A DNA stretch of 64,000 nucleotides. Origin: Halichoerus grypus (taxonomy: Eukaryota; Chordata; Mammalia; Carnivora; Phocidae). Within the stretch, counting starts at the first letter, position 1. Each line of letters opens with the position of its first letter. Of the stretch, positions 12,937 through 25,509 are shown piece after piece. The translations under genes and the position numbers were made by a program. Under the pieces are notes generated by a model. The model was not told the DNA's origin. It searched no databases and was given only the letters and a program-made list of their open reading frames with translations. The stretch lies in the NCBI RefSeq assembly GCF_964656455.1, contig NC_135718.1, positions 22,456,449-22,520,448 on the forward strand, in the 5' to 3' direction.

Positions 12937-13446
12937 GTAAGTCTCATTTTATCTTGTAGCCCATTAAGGGATCACCTAGTAAATGAGCATTGGAATCTTT
13001 TTCTCACCCAGATCTCTCACATGAGGTCTGTCCTTATCAAGATATGCCCACATCCCCATAGGGCAGGATGTGATACTGGAATAGTCAGCATTTCAAGGGA
13101 ATGTTAAAGCTGTACCACCGATTACTCAATGAGCTCCAAATAGATCATTGAGATTAGTGAACAACAAGGGCTTCGTAACTGCTGTTTTGTTATATTTCGA
13201 TGGGGCTTGTGAAATAGACACTTAAAAACATTTTAATACTGGCTTTTGTTACTAAAAGCATTATACACACATATGTTACATGTTAAAATAAGGGTTTTCA
13301 GTGTAAATAAGTAGATCTTATTAGCCTAAAAGTAGATCTTTCTTCCATTCCTGATTTCACATCTCCTTGATCTCCTCATTGTATGGGGCACAACCAGCAT
13401 TCTTAGTTTCTTATTTCTCCTTCCATAAATATTCTGTGAGTTACCA

Positions 13447-13485
13447 AACATACATATATATATATATATCTCTTATATATATATA
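13447..13485. repeat. (TA)n-rich low-complexity stretch
   Basis: Two runs of TA units split by CTCT. Likely length-variable. Confidence 0.85.
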
Positions 13486-13489
13486 TTCT

Positions 13490-13800
13490 TAGCTTGGCCG
13501 CTGTAACACAACACCATAGAGTTGGTAGCTTAAACAACACATTTATTTCTCATGGTTCTTGAGGCCAGGAAGTCCAAGGTCAAGGGGCTGGCAGATTCAG
13601 TTCCTGGTGAAGACCAGGATATTTGAGAGGATATTGCAAGATATTTCAGAGGATGGTTCAGGATATTACAGAGGGCTGCCTTCTTGCTGTGTCACACACA
13701 GGGGAGAACAACAGAGGAGCAGCAAAAGAAAGAAGGAAGCAAAGAAAGTAATAATTCTTCCTTTTCTTTACCACCTGTGCCCATCCCCCTGTTTAAACTA
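13490..13800 (-). mobile_element. MaLR-type solo LTR, antisense, partial
   Basis: Blocks CGCTGTAACACAACACCATAG, TTATTTCTCATGGTTCTTGAGG, CCAGGAAGTCCAAGGTC and GCCTTCTTGCTGTGTC follow the reversed order of an MST/MLT1-like LTR (ERVL-MaLR group). The middle is altered and contains several imperfect GAGGATATT-like units. No internal retroviral sequence is attached. The right boundary is uncertain. Confidence 0.75.
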
Positions 13801-15469
13801 GAGGTGTCGTCCCTCCATGGGAACCAGTGGCCACAATTGAAAAGAAAGGAAATAATACAAGCTCTTTTTGGTTTTTGAGTTTCCAAAGGCCTAGATCCTG
13901 GCAAAGTAAGAGCAAAGTAAGAAGCATTCTGGTGTAATTTTGACTTTACCTATCAGTTGCTTTTGAATTTACAACCTAATGTTTGCCAAAAGATATGACT
14001 CTACCCTGCTTGACCTGAAATCTGCCTACGGTAAAGGTTGTTTCTAGACTTTTGCTGGTATAAACAGTACTATAAGAACTAGCTCAAGTAAGAGTTTCAG
14101 TATCTCATGTCCACATCATTCAGAATCATTGGAACCATGACCTTTTAGGGGCCAACAGGCTCCCTGCAACTCTGAAAGGTGTCTCCCCTTTACTCCTGAA
14201 ATCGCACTGCTTCTTATCAGCCTTTGGACTTACACGTGCCTGCTAGCTCCCCACACCCACCCCAATTCTCTCACTTCTGAGGGCAATGCATTTTCATCTT
14301 TCTGGTTCTCAAACCCTGCCCTAAAAACCCCTGTGGGAACTGAAAGCTAGAGGAACTGCATTAGAGGAATCTCTTAAAATGCTTGTGAAACTGCCTGAAA
14401 AAGTGAAGGACAAGTCATTTGCAAACAAACAGGCTCAAAAATAACACAGAGGGAATTCTATATGGAATGACACCTAATTTTCCCCCATCAGAAAGAGACA
14501 TTTATAACTAAAGAAGGATTTTGTTGCACAGAAGCTGTTCACCTCTTTCCCGCTGCGGTTCTGGCTCAGCAATGGCTTGAGCCTTGCTCTCGGGGTCCAC
14601 ATTGGCCTCTGCCTCTCCAGGAATTCCACTCTAGCTGTCACTGAGCCTACCTTCTCTGGTCAGCATTTCTTCTCTTCCTCTCTTACTCATCCTGTCGTTT
14701 ATTGACATGACACCTTGAACCTCTGTATGTTTTGCCTATAAAGTATAAAGTCACTTTTTGGAAAGAGGGCCCATGTTGTTTTGTTTCTGTTTTTGTTTTT
14801 CATTCTGTCTTTACTTGGTGCCATATGTGCAAAGAAAGGCTTCAGAAAATAAATAAATGAAGAACTAAAATAAACTAATGGAGTCCACCTAATTTAACCT
14901 GGAAATGGAGTTGATAGTTTGCCAATGAGAAAGTGTAAGGGACCAATCTTTCAAATCCTGGTTCCAAGTGACTTGAAATAGCTGCCGTGGACCCAGCAAA
15001 GGAAAGTAGAAAGTTGCAATTCACAGAGGACTGGATGGACATGTGTTCTTACCAGTAGAAATGAAGAGAAGTGTTGACTAAAAAGATAGACAAGAAAAAA
15101 GAACTGAGATGAGAATATTTTCCATGTAGGTGGTACATGGAACAGAATATTTTCTAGCTCACTAAAGGTCTTATTTACACACAGCATTATGAGGTGAATA
15201 GACCCCATCATTGCTTTGGCTGGTGCTAATTGCATACATTCTTATCTATTCTTTGAATAGGGGTCTTTTATCTGAAAGCCTGATTAGCAAAGCCCTTGTA
15301 ACTAAATGTCATAATATCATTATCTTTATAAAAATGATTGTGGATGAGTTCTGATTAATCTGTCCATTAAATAAATAATGCCCCTCCTTCCGCCTTTGGG
15401 AACAGAGAGACACATCTTCTCCATTCAAGCCCTAACATTGTGATAAGCGTGATTTAAACTTAAGCTGTT

Positions 15470-15640
15470 TAATTCCCCTAACAGTTTAATGAAGTAAGCC
15501 TTGCATTATCATCATTCACAGATGGGGAGCTTACAGCATGGAGAGGTTAACTAATTTAGCCAAGGTCACACAGCCGGAAAGTAGCAGAGCCAGGATTCAA
15601 ATGCAGGCAGTCTGGCTCCAAGGTCCATGCTCTGCTAAAT
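15470..15640 (-). repeat. MIR, antisense
   Basis: Well preserved reversed MIR: CATCATTCACAGATGGGGAG, GAGAGGTTAACTAATTTAGC, CCAAGGTCACACAGCC and GCAGAGCCAGGATTCAAATG follow in consensus order. Confidence 0.85.
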
Positions 15641-16438
15641 CAGTGGACTTCCTTGCCTCTGCCTCTTGGCCTTTTTTTCTGGGCTGCGGCTGTGAGCTCT
15701 GGAAACCCAGCCCGTTCAGGCAGGTGAGTAGAGAAAACCCGAAGCTCTTCTGGCCACGGTGCCTGCATGAGTATGTCTCCGACTGGGCTTGGCAGATGGC
15801 CCCCATGGGTTCTTTAAGCTCTGTTCGTTTTTCCAGAGAAGGCATGAGACCTTATAAATTGCACAGTGCACATGACTGTTGATGAAAATCTCTGGATCTC
15901 TGGCCACATGGTCTGTATTTCTGACTGAGCAACTTCCTGAGCCCGGCAGCAGAAGGGTCAGTCAGAGAGGTATTTATTAGACTCACTCCTGGAAACCAAT
16001 TGCTTCAAATTACATGGGAACTATGGGGCTATCTAGGCTTGCTCAGCAAGCTTAATTATAAGAGGCCCCCTTTAATCATTTTTGCTTGGAGCCTGGCTGT
16101 GGGGGTGTGGAAAGGACTGGGGGCAACTTTTCTAGTGATAAATTTTCTAGTGTAAGTGACTCTGGGTAATAACATAGCATTTCCCCCAGAGAAAAATGAA
16201 GATTAATTCACATCTTTTCCTCATCACCTAGTCCACTTGAGAAATACCTCTTTTGGGTGGCAATAACATCGCCACCTCTGAAAGTAGTCGATGGCAATTG
16301 GAAAATCATTCTGGAACATAAGAGCGTATTCTTATGTAATCACAGTGGTTGCTGTTCATACTCCCATAACGAACATAAATACGAACTTTCCTCCAAGGAG
16401 TTCATATTGTTTTTAAAACAGATTTACATGTGTGTATG

Positions 16439-16470
<32 letters not shown>

Positions 16471-16472
16471 TA
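16439..16472. repeat. (TA)n microsatellite
   Basis: Almost pure TA repeat with one AA interruption. It gives the artefactual tyrosine-isoleucine run in the overlapping open frame, which I reject as a gene. Confidence 0.9.
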
Positions 16473-16599
16473 TATTTAGCAGCTTATAAAACACGTCTTA
16501 GTACAATATTGCTCTTAATAGAGGAGGTGTTCTTTTCATTTAACTGTGATAGCAGTGTTGTTCTTTATTATGTCAGAAATCAGTTACCCTGGGAGTACA

Positions 16600-16830
16600 G
16601 CCTGGAGATTAAGGGGCTCAGAGATACTGAGGTGGGTTCCAGCTCTGCCATTTACTCAGTAAGGGATCACGGGGAAGTTATTCCTGTGAGCCTCGGTTTT
16701 TTTTCCTCTGTGAAGTGAAGATAATTAATACCTACTTCATTAAGTGAGATGTTTTTCATAAACTGGTTACATACCTGGCACCTAAGAAGTGTATTAAGTG
16801 CCCACTGACTAATAGTAATAATATTCTTAA
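16600..16830 (+). repeat. MIR, sense
   Basis: Contains GGTTCCAGCTCTGCCATTTAC, AGCCTCGGTTTTTTTTCCTC, TGAAGTGAAGATAATTAATACC and ACCTGGCACCTAAGAAGTG in MIR order. Confidence 0.75.
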
Positions 16831-17259
16831 TAGTGGCTGAACTTCTACATCTATTAGTTTTGTTTTCCCCCCCTGCTGGTTTCATTCTCAGGTTGGTTTT
16901 CTCATTTGTGGCAATGATGGACATTATCAGCTTTAGTCTACTTTCTAACAGTTTAGAAGCCCTATCAAACCAGCCTGCCTCTTTCCTTATATTTCCAGGG
17001 ATTGAATCTGAGTGGTCAAGGCTATAGAAGGTGGTACATTACTCATGTAGGTCAGGGGCCTGAAATAGGAGATGGGGTTGAGTCCCAGTCCAACTGCATG
17101 GTTCAAGGTTAGGGGAGAGATGATTACTAAAAAGGAGAAAAACGGCATTCTGTTATCATCAAAAGGGAGAATAGATTTTCATTAGGGAAAAAAATACAGA
17201 TGGGAGAACTGAGCATCTGCAAGATAAAATCCCATAATGGGGATTTCTATTAAGTTACT

Positions 17260-17440
17260 AGAATGATCTGGGCACATGATAAATTGTGTCATTTGATCCT
17301 TATAACAAGATTGTGAGGTAGGGATTCTTATCCTCATTTTGATGAAATAGAAAAGTGATATATTTTATCCAACATAACACACATAATATGTAATATAGCT
17401 AAGTTTTGAAACTTGGTCTGTCTGTGCCCATGGACCTTGG
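17260..17440 (-). repeat. Ancient MIR-like repeat, antisense
   Basis: Order of CATTTGATCCTTATAACAAG, TGAGGTAGGGATTCTTATCC and CATTTTGATGAAATAG fits reversed MIR. The rest is too diverged to place. Confidence 0.55.
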
Positions 17441-17639
17441 TTGCAGTAGTAAAAATCAGCTTTATATTTAAGATTTATTTCTGACTTGCATCCCCCAATA
17501 ATAAATGTTAGTTTAACAGTTCAATAGATAAAAGCTTTGACATTGAACAAGGACATAGAGTTGGATGATTGGTGGTATCCAAAATACTTGAATAAGGGAA
17601 GGTCCTGCCAAAAGCCAAATTCACTATTAGAAGTTGCTG

Positions 17640-17746
17640 CATTCTGCATGGAGCACTGGGTGTTATATACAAACAATGAATCATGGATCACTACATCAAA
17701 AACTAATGATGTAATGTATGGTGATTAACATAACATAATAAAAAAA
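17640..17746 (+). mobile_element. Short L1 3'-end insertion, sense (about 107 bp)
   Basis: Matches the reverse complement of the 3' end of the 3.17-kb L1 (around 38162-38260) nearly base for base: ATTCTGCATGGAGCACTGGG at the left, GATTAACATAACATAATA and an A-run at the right. A 9-bp direct repeat AAGTTGCTG flanks it at 17631-17639 and 17747-17755. It belongs to the same L1 subfamily as the 3.17-kb copy. Confidence 0.92.
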
Positions 17747-18219
17747 AAGTTGCTGAATATGGCCTTTTTGGGATCTGTTTCAACTTTTGAACAAGGCAGT
17801 GGAAGGCAGTTTTCATTATAAACCACTCAGCAATCTATTATCTATGCAAAAGACAAGGCAATCTTAGAGCTGTTTCACTTAATTAAAAATAGGTTCAGAC
17901 TTACCTTATTAATTATGTTGTTCTGACATATAGGGGGCTGGCTGTAAACAGGGACAGCTGAGTAGTGATTACATATTTTCTCTGACTAATTCACACACAG
18001 AAAATTAAGAGTTGACTCAACAATGAGCCTTTGTATTCTAGAATGTCAGCCTTGTTTCAGTTAGGTCCCTCAGGGGGCACATGACAGCTGTATTTTCCAG
18101 CAGAGGGGTACAGGAATACTTGTTAGTCCATACTCAGTGCTTTTGAGCATGTATACATACACATTGCCATTCATTGCTGATTCAGTGCCAGTCAATATGA
18201 ATGACTCCCCATTCCATAT

Positions 18220-18310
18220 CTTCAACAAGTCCCATTTATTGAGCACTTACTGTATGTCAAGCCCTATGCTGTGTCTTGCATACACTGTTTCAGTCAATCT
18301 TCAAATCAAT
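18220..18310 (-). repeat. MIR/L2-type 3' end, antisense
   Basis: CCCATTTATTGAGCACTTAC, TGTATGTCAAGCCCTATGC and a following ACACTGTTTCAGTC segment match the reversed tail shared by MIR and L2 elements. Confidence 0.6.
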
Positions 18311-18839
18311 GATCTGAAATAATTTAGTGATCAAACTTTTTCAAGATATGTGTTAGAAAAATGCAACCTGTTTTAAAAATAAAGTTGTTTTGTGTGTGTG
18401 TGTGTTTTTTTAAAAGAGATATTGCCTCATGGATCTAGAAAGTCAAAAGGTCCAACTTTATCCAGACTGCACTCGATTCAGAGGCTCATTAAGTTCATCA
18501 GTTCTTGCTACGTTGGCTCTACCATCCTCAATGTTAGCTTCACTCTCAGGCAGGCTCTTTCTTCCTGGTAGTCTCTAGCAGCAAATATTTCCCCTAATTT
18601 ACTCCAGTGGAAAAGAAAATACCTCCTTTCCTGGTGCTCCCACAGAACTCTGGGATGAAATCTCACAGTCCTTGATGGGGTAACATGCTCACATCTAGAC
18701 CCTGGGGGTAGAACCAATTCCAGTAAACCACATGGTCACAAAGTAAGGAATGGCGCTGCCCCCAGGAAAGATTCAGGAACTTTTCTCAAAGGAAGGGAGA
18801 AGGTTAATGGGAAAACATCAACAAGAGGTGCCCATTGCT

Positions 18840-18990
18840 GGTGTTTTCATTCCCATTTTTAGATGAGAAATAAATAAGAATATAAATAAGAAAATAAAAT
18901 CCCAGAGAGGTTAAATAACCCTGACTAATATGTGTTCATCAGTTATGGTGACGGAATTTCAACCCAGATATGACTGGCTCAGGAGCCCGT
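18840..18990 (-). repeat. MIR, antisense
   Basis: CCATTTTTAGATGAGAAAT, CAGAGAGGTTAAATAACC and GGAATTTCAACCCAGATATG are in reversed MIR order. Confidence 0.7.
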
Positions 18991-20363
18991 GTTGTTTAAG
19001 CATGTTATGTCCCCTCCGGTGTACCTTCACAAGCCCCATTGTGCTGGGGACCAGTGAAGACTAGCTTGAGCACCAGCTTTCCTTGAAGCTTTTCTGAGGA
19101 CCCTGCTCCACAGAGCTTTCTTCTTACTCAGAACTGTTATGTTAGCAGGCGTTTCCTTTGGCCTCCCTCCCATTGGGCCCTATGCCCAGTCATTAAAGTC
19201 CCATTTGTCTAGATACCTGGCCTGTCATCCCTATCTACCATTCTCTCCTCTAACCTCAGGCATAAGATGCAGGTGCATGAATTTTTTCTGGTATTATCTG
19301 GCTATGTCAGAGAACACCTCACGACTTGAAGCAGTTTCTGTCTCTGATTCTGACTCATATTGCTACCACCCATCCTCAAGTCCTTGTTGGATGTTGCTGC
19401 TGGGTCAGTGTGAGGTTGTTGTTGTTGTTTTTTTTTATTTCCCTTGTTGTTTGATAGTTTGTTTTATATACACTGGGTCACCATGACCCTTCTTCTTCCT
19501 CCTTCAGATATGCTGGCTGTTGAGTATGGCCTCTCCTAGACTCCTAAGCCATTCACACCCAAGGGACATAGAGGGTGTGGTGTGAATTGGCTGTCTTTTC
19601 TCTTTTCCCAGATGGGTTTAATGGACCCCACAACAGAATCCTCTGCACTTTTCCTTCCCTGTGTCCTGCAAAGTGGAAAAGGGTTGGAGTCTAATGATAT
19701 TACAAAAATAAAAAATAAAAAAATAGAATAAACTTAGTGAAATAAAATAAAAATGTAAAATTCTACGCTATCAAAACAACTAGAAAATCAAGTGTACTGT
19801 AATAGAAAGGGAGTATGGCTGTTTTCTGAAGATACTCTGCTTCATCCTTCACCCAAAGCTCTCTGAAGCAGGTCTTTGTTTGCAGGGCACTTCTTAACAA
19901 ACACCATCACTAGCTTTCAGTTTTATGCTCAGCTGGGAGTGGAACATCTCACTATTCAGAATTAGATTTTTCTTTATAGGATTTTGTATTTCTTATATCC
20001 TGTGTCCCAGCCTTAACACTTGAAACATATTCAACTCTGTTCTCTCACTCACCTCCTCTTAAATGTTGTGTTTCCAGTTCCCATCATTTCTTCCTCTGTG
20101 AAGTTACACCTGTCTACTTCTCTTCTCCTTAGCATTACCCTGGCTCATTGGGGACAGTGAAAAAGCCCTACTCTCCTTATATCCTACTACTGCCTAAGGA
20201 ATCGTGTAAGCGTTTCCCTGATCAAGCATTTGCCTTGTTCCTCATTGCTTACAACATAAATTCAAAAAGAGTAAGGACATAACTAGACGCTTGTCAACCT
20301 GAGTTTGCACATTTTTTTCACCTCCCGCCCCCATACTCCCAATTCTATGTGCTAAATTCCCAA

Positions 20364-20399
20364 AAGGCCAGGTAATTTTTTTTTTTTAAGGCCAGGTAA
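20364..20399. repeat. T12 run between two copies of a 12-bp direct repeat
   Basis: AAGGCCAGGTAA occurs at 20364-20375 and again at 20388-20399 with only twelve T between them. The layout is that of a target-site duplication around an inserted poly(A) tail with no element body. Confidence 0.85.
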
Positions 20400-20764
20400 A
20401 TAATTCTAAGCAGTGATTAGTCTATGGACCAGTCTATATCTCTTATCTCTATGATTTTATAAATGCTCCTACCTAGGAATAAACTGTCCTTATTTATTTA
20501 TTTATTTTAGCAGAGATTAAATTTTAGCACTTATTATGTGTTAGGACAGTTTTGGTCTGACTACAAAGATAATGGATAAGGATCTTTGCCATTATTAGGA
20601 TCACAATAGTGGATCTTTATGGACTCATACTGATTCCTGCCTTTACCCTTGGAGCCTTCTTCAATTCAAGAAGAATCCCTTTCTTTGAATTTAAATGTGC
20701 GTATGTCACAAATAAAATGCAGTGCGTCATAACATGTGTTGTACTGCAGGTCTATATATGTGAC

Positions 20765-20950
20765 TGATGGAAAGAGCACAGGCTTAGAGTCAGCATATTG
20801 AAATTCAAATTCCAGCTTTGCTATTTACTAATTGAGCAATCCTGAGAAACTCCTTCACCTGCCTGAGCTTCAGTTTCCTTAATCCAAGGCTCATTTTGAG
20901 AATTAAAAAATGACATATTATCATAATTATTATTAAGTAACTTAGCACTT
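20765..20950 (+). repeat. MIR, sense
   Basis: AGAGCACAGGCTTAGAGTCAG, TCCAGCTTTGCTATTTAC, CCTGAGCTTCAGTTTCCTTA follow in MIR order. Confidence 0.8.
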
Positions 20951-21455
20951 AGTATGTTCTGCATATCTATCTTTTTATTTCTTCATTTCCTCTCCTGCTA
21001 ATAGATAATTCCTTAAGGACCTGTCTTTAACATGTTTCTATCTATTGTGCGTATGACAGTAAATGGAATAGTAGAAACTTGGTGTACGCACTCATACACA
21101 CACAGTGCTGAAATTCATTGAATACACACATGTATATATATACACACACATAAACCCACATATACATCCAGATTGAAACACATCTTGAATGGACTTCATT
21201 TGTTAAATCCGGGAGCCATTAACAGATGACCTGTCTTTCTTTCCAGCATGTAAAGGTTAGACTCCTAAGCCATCTAAGTACATATTGAAGAGGGAGAATT
21301 CTGCATCAGTAAAAGGAACACTTTTTTTTATGCAGTAGGCTGTTTATGAACCCCACAGGCTGTCCTAAGGGGTAATGAGATCTGTGTAACCAAGGACGAA
21401 GTGACTGCAGCCTAGACTGCCCAAACTGACAGATTCTTTACACAACTTAAAAGAG

Positions 21456-21516
21456 TATGGGTTTCAGGAGAAGAAACCCAGCCCCTCCTTTCTATGGGGT
21501 TCAGGAGAAGAACCCC
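21456..21516 (+). repeat. 37-bp tandem duplication, each unit a perfect hairpin
   Basis: Unit 1 holds stem GGGTTTC (21459-21465), loop AGGAGAA, stem GAAACCC (21473-21479). Unit 2, 37 bp on, holds stem GGGGTTC (21496-21502), the same loop and stem GAACCCC (21510-21516). The two stems differ by one base pair, changed on both sides. The bases after each hairpin (CAGCCCCTCC versus CGACCCCC) are also similar. No known element was recognised. Confidence 0.85.
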
Positions 21517-22324
21517 CGACCCCCTTTCTTTGAAGTATTGACTTGATTGTTTCTTAACACTCTACCTCTTCCTCCTAGACAGTCTTTTCTGGTTCCTAGC
21601 CCTCTACCATGGGAGCTGAACCATGTCTGTGGTTTGGGTAAAAAGCTGGGAGAAGTGGCAGGAAATCATTCTTGAAATCATATCCCAAGACCTGCACTGG
21701 CGCATTTCTGGTTCCTGTACTGTGAGTGCTCGATAAGAGAATTTTCATTATCCTTGAGGGGCCTGATGTTTTATCTTTTTTTTTTTCCTGTTAATGATCT
21801 CCATGTGAATGCGGTTTTCTAATCCTCTTGCACTTTTCCTCCACATCGTAATCTCCCCCGATGATTAGCAAGTTTTCCCTACAAATTAAGTTCATTTCCC
21901 CCTGCTCCTGCCTGTGAGCCCATCACTTTTCTCATAGCCTTCATTCACTAATGGCCATCATTGATCCCTGTCCTCCTTATCTTGATGATGTCCTGTCTCC
22001 CTGGGCTGAGCTCCTCCATCTGCGAGCAGCTGAGCCTCGGTCACTTCTCCAGATCCGCAACAGCTACTATGGTAGCAGAGTGCAGGGGGATGGCAGCAAA
22101 GAAGCACAAAAGAGACAGGGAAAATCCTCATAATTATGGCTTCTAATTTAGAATAATAGTAAAAGAAATTGACTTATGCCCTAGTGATCCAGCCTCACTT
22201 AGCCTTCAAGTTCCAGAGCCTCTGGGTTTATACAGTGTCTGTGCGTGTGGTTTCTCGTGCTCATTCAATGATGCGTCACCAAAGCACCTTTCTTGATGCT
22301 TCGAGCCAAGAAGAGATGGTGTTT

Positions 22325-22545
22325 AGTGTTTAAGAGTGAGAGCTCTGGAGTCAGAATGACCTTGTCAGAATCCTGTTTTCAAGGGCTGTGACAATGAGCT
22401 ATTTAATTAGCTTCTTTAAGCCTTACAGTCTTCATCTGTGTATCAGTCATCATTGTGCGGTCTTCCTTATCTACTTGTCAGGATTAAAATGAGAACTCAG
22501 GTTAAACTCCAGACACATATAATACATGAGTGAATATTAACTGTC
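22325..22545 (+). repeat. MIR, sense
   Basis: GAGAGCTCTGGAGTCAGAATG, GACAATGAGCTATTTAATTAGC, CAGTCTTCATCTGTG and GTCAGGATTAAAATGAGAAC are in MIR order. Confidence 0.75.
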
Positions 22546-22647
22546 ATTTAAAAGAGGAATAAGCAAGAGTTGGGCATTCGTTTCAGAAATGTGGCAATCT
22601 CATTTTGATACCCAGTTTCATAATTTATATTTTCACTGGGAATTTTT

Positions 22648-22830
22648 TTTTTTTTTTTAAGAGAGTGCATGCAAGCAGGGGGAGGAGCAGATGGAGAGAG
22701 CATCTCAGGTAGGCTTCATGCCCAGCGTGGAGCCTAATGCAGAGCTTGATCTCACGACCCTGAGATCATGACCTGAGCCGAAATCAAGAGTCAGATGCTT
22801 AGCCGACTGAGCCACCCAGGCACCCCTCGA
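22648..22830 (-). mobile_element. SINEC-type SINE, antisense, older copy
   Basis: T-run at left, then the reversed CT tract, GAGATCATGACCTGAGCC and GAGCCACCCAGGCACCCC. It has more changes than other copies (for example AAATCAAGAGTCAGATGC). An 11-bp direct repeat TGGGAATTTTT is at 22637-22647 and 22831-22841. Confidence 0.92.
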
Positions 22831-22897
22831 TGGGAATTTTTAATGCACACATGTATTTTACTTTTCTGTTGCCCCAGAATCAGGAACAGTGGGTAAA

Positions 22898-23030
22898 TTA
22901 ATTTTATAGCTTCTAGATTACCTAAAAGCCCTTGTTACTCGGTTCATTTAATTTTAATTTTATAGCTCAGTGTTTAATTTTATAGCTTCTAGATTACCTA
23001 AAAGCCCTTGTTACTCGGTTCATTTAATTT
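22898..23030. repeat. Tandem-like duplication of 57 bp at 76-bp spacing
   Basis: Bases 22898-22954 are repeated exactly at 22974-23030. The 19-bp spacer repeats the start of the unit once more (TTAATTTTATAGCT, then diverging). Exact identity means a recent event or, less likely, an assembly error. Confidence 0.9.
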
Positions 23031-23169
23031 ATATTAATTTAGTGAGTAATTTTTAGCTCTAACTCCTGGCTGTGAACATACTGGAAACACAGCCCCTGCC
23101 CTCGAGGGGTTTGCAGTTGCTGAGGCGGGACTGCAGTTGGGACCCCCTCTGGGAGTTTGCAGCCTCACA

Positions 23170-23190
23170 CCTTGGGCTTGAGGCCCAAGG
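23170..23190 (+). repeat. Short perfect inverted repeat
   Basis: Stem CCTTGGGC, 5-base loop TTGAG, stem GCCCAAGG. No gene or terminator context, so no role is assigned. Confidence 0.6.
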
Positions 23191-25509
23191 GCACAGGGCT
23201 GGCAGTCTGGAAGAGTGGTCAGGCAGGAAATTGGGAAGGGAAGAGCAAGGACAGACTGGGACCTGCCAGCACTTTGTCACTGTCTCTACCTTGAACCCTT
23301 GAAGCCTTCAGAGTGAACTGACTGCTGCTCCCCTCTTGCCTTCCACATCTCACGTGTATTTCCTTTTGGTCAGTTCTAATCTGAAACTATATGGAGACTC
23401 TGGGAAAGATAGTTGTAGGTTGGCCAGGCTGATCCAGTACAAAATCACCGCAGTCTACCCCTTGAAAACTTGGTACCTGGTACCTCTTGTGATACCATAT
23501 ATAATCTCTAAATACAAACAAAAATACAATTATGCTTCAACCTACAATGATGGGATTGTCCCTCATACAACTTAAAACATGATAAATGCCTCCCCAAAAA
23601 GATGAGAAAAATTTGCATATGTCATATGGTTTTCAGGTGGTATTCCTCTTCTAGTTGAGTCATGCTTCCCCTTTTTTTATAGTCTGTCACCAAAACCCTG
23701 AGATGTAAGGTCAGCCACTGTTAACACATCTCATGTTAAAACACTGAGAAGTGGGAGGAGGAGAAGGAAAAGAAGATAGACACACAATATGCATTCATAT
23801 TAAATTATGATGAGGGGGTGTTCCTGGGCAATGGTTTCTAGGGAAAGGGAATTGTCTGTTGTTAGGACAAAGATGAGAAGAAATTGATTGAAGAAACTAG
23901 GACAGCAAAGTATCTAGAACACTGCCTGACCCATACCGTATACCATCAACTCTAAAATCCCATCAGATGAAGATACACCTTTATTTTGTGTATTGTCAAA
24001 AACCTCTGCCAGTTAAATTTTATCATTTCAATAATTGTAAGATACCAGCTGATTTAAGAAATGTTAAAATGAAAAAATAAAAGTGAGCATTTTTGAATTG
24101 ACAAAATAAGTACTCTATAAATATTTATTGAATATACAAAAATTGGAAAATGAATATGGGGATGAGGTAACCATAGATACCTACTTTTCAAATCAAAGAT
24201 TAGATAAGGTTGTCTTAGTAGGTAACTGATAAGATATGGGATGGTAAATTCTAAACAGAATGGTAGGAGAAGACCCAGAAATTGGCTCATTTGACTAGGT
24301 AGGAAGGAAAGGCAGAAGAAGGCAGAGGAAGATCCTAAAACCAACTCCCAGACTAGTGAATCCATGTAGATGACCAGCCAGCCCTGACATGTTTATGAAT
24401 GTGTTAAGAATTTTATCAGGATTCTTAGAGAACTTTGACGCTACCACATCTGACCTCCTATGAGTTGCAGGAATCCCTTCTACACAATTCTAGATAAATC
24501 GCTGAAAGCAGCCTTTTGGATTGAGAATGAACTTTGTCTATCTGTCTGTCAGGATCTCTCTTTCTCTAAAGAGAATAACCAGAGCAGATGGACCTGTCCC
24601 ACTGTTTTTTATTGTTTGGCTGTGGCACTTAAAACATCAACATCTCTAAACAAAACAATTCCATAATTTAGAGAAGGCTGTCAAGCTTTTCACAGGCATG
24701 GCAAGATGTGCCCTGAGGTGGAGGACAGAACCTGCTGCAGCATTTATGAAATTTATGGTAAAGGGTTTTCCATGAGTGCCCGAAGTTTAAGGCAGATAAA
24801 GCAGAAGATAAATTCTACCAATAATTGAATTACAAAGCCATCATCGTGTGCTGAACAGAGCAATTTTGTGACTCTATTGTGACAAGATGAAACTTGTTAG
24901 AATACATATGTTCCTGGGATAGCTTCTGCATCACTAACCCAGGGAACAAACTAGCTCTTCTAGAATGTGCCTCCTAGGAGCAGTTAGCCTTCCCGAGTAA
25001 TTCAGTAGCCAAGGAAAACAGGGTGCCTAAGAGAGAGGAACCCAAAGCAGTGCAGCTTACAGCCTCATCAACCACCGCTTCCCACTCACCCTCACACTTC
25101 ACCAGTTCCTAGGCCACCATATTTCTGTCATCAGCTGCAATCAGGCCCTTCCCCTAGTAACCAGGGCAGCCCTAGAATTAGTAAAAACCCGGGCTGTCCA
25201 CATTGTTTTCTACTTCTAAACAAATGAAGAGTAAGAACATCTCAATAATAAGAACCGCTTTTCCAGTCTTACCATTTTTAGAATAGAATAACTTTCTTTT
25301 TTGTGATTGTTGAAATCTGTGAATCATAAACTTAGAGCAAATGAAATGCTACAGTGGCTTACCTGCTTTATGTGATAAAATGGCATGACCCATCCTTTCC
25401 CTGTAGTGACAATGATTTAGAAAGGCTAGAAGGAACAGATCACTTTCCTATCTATAGTAGCTTTGCTATAATTGAGTATATCCTTAGGAGATTTGGGAAT
25501 GGTTTTTTT

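Noticed and set aside
16257..16718. 153-codon + strand open frame
   Set aside because: It runs through a (TA)n microsatellite and a MIR; the Ile/Tyr repeat is low complexity.
23170..23190. Hairpin as a transcription terminator
   Set aside because: No T-run follows and the context is a eukaryotic intron.
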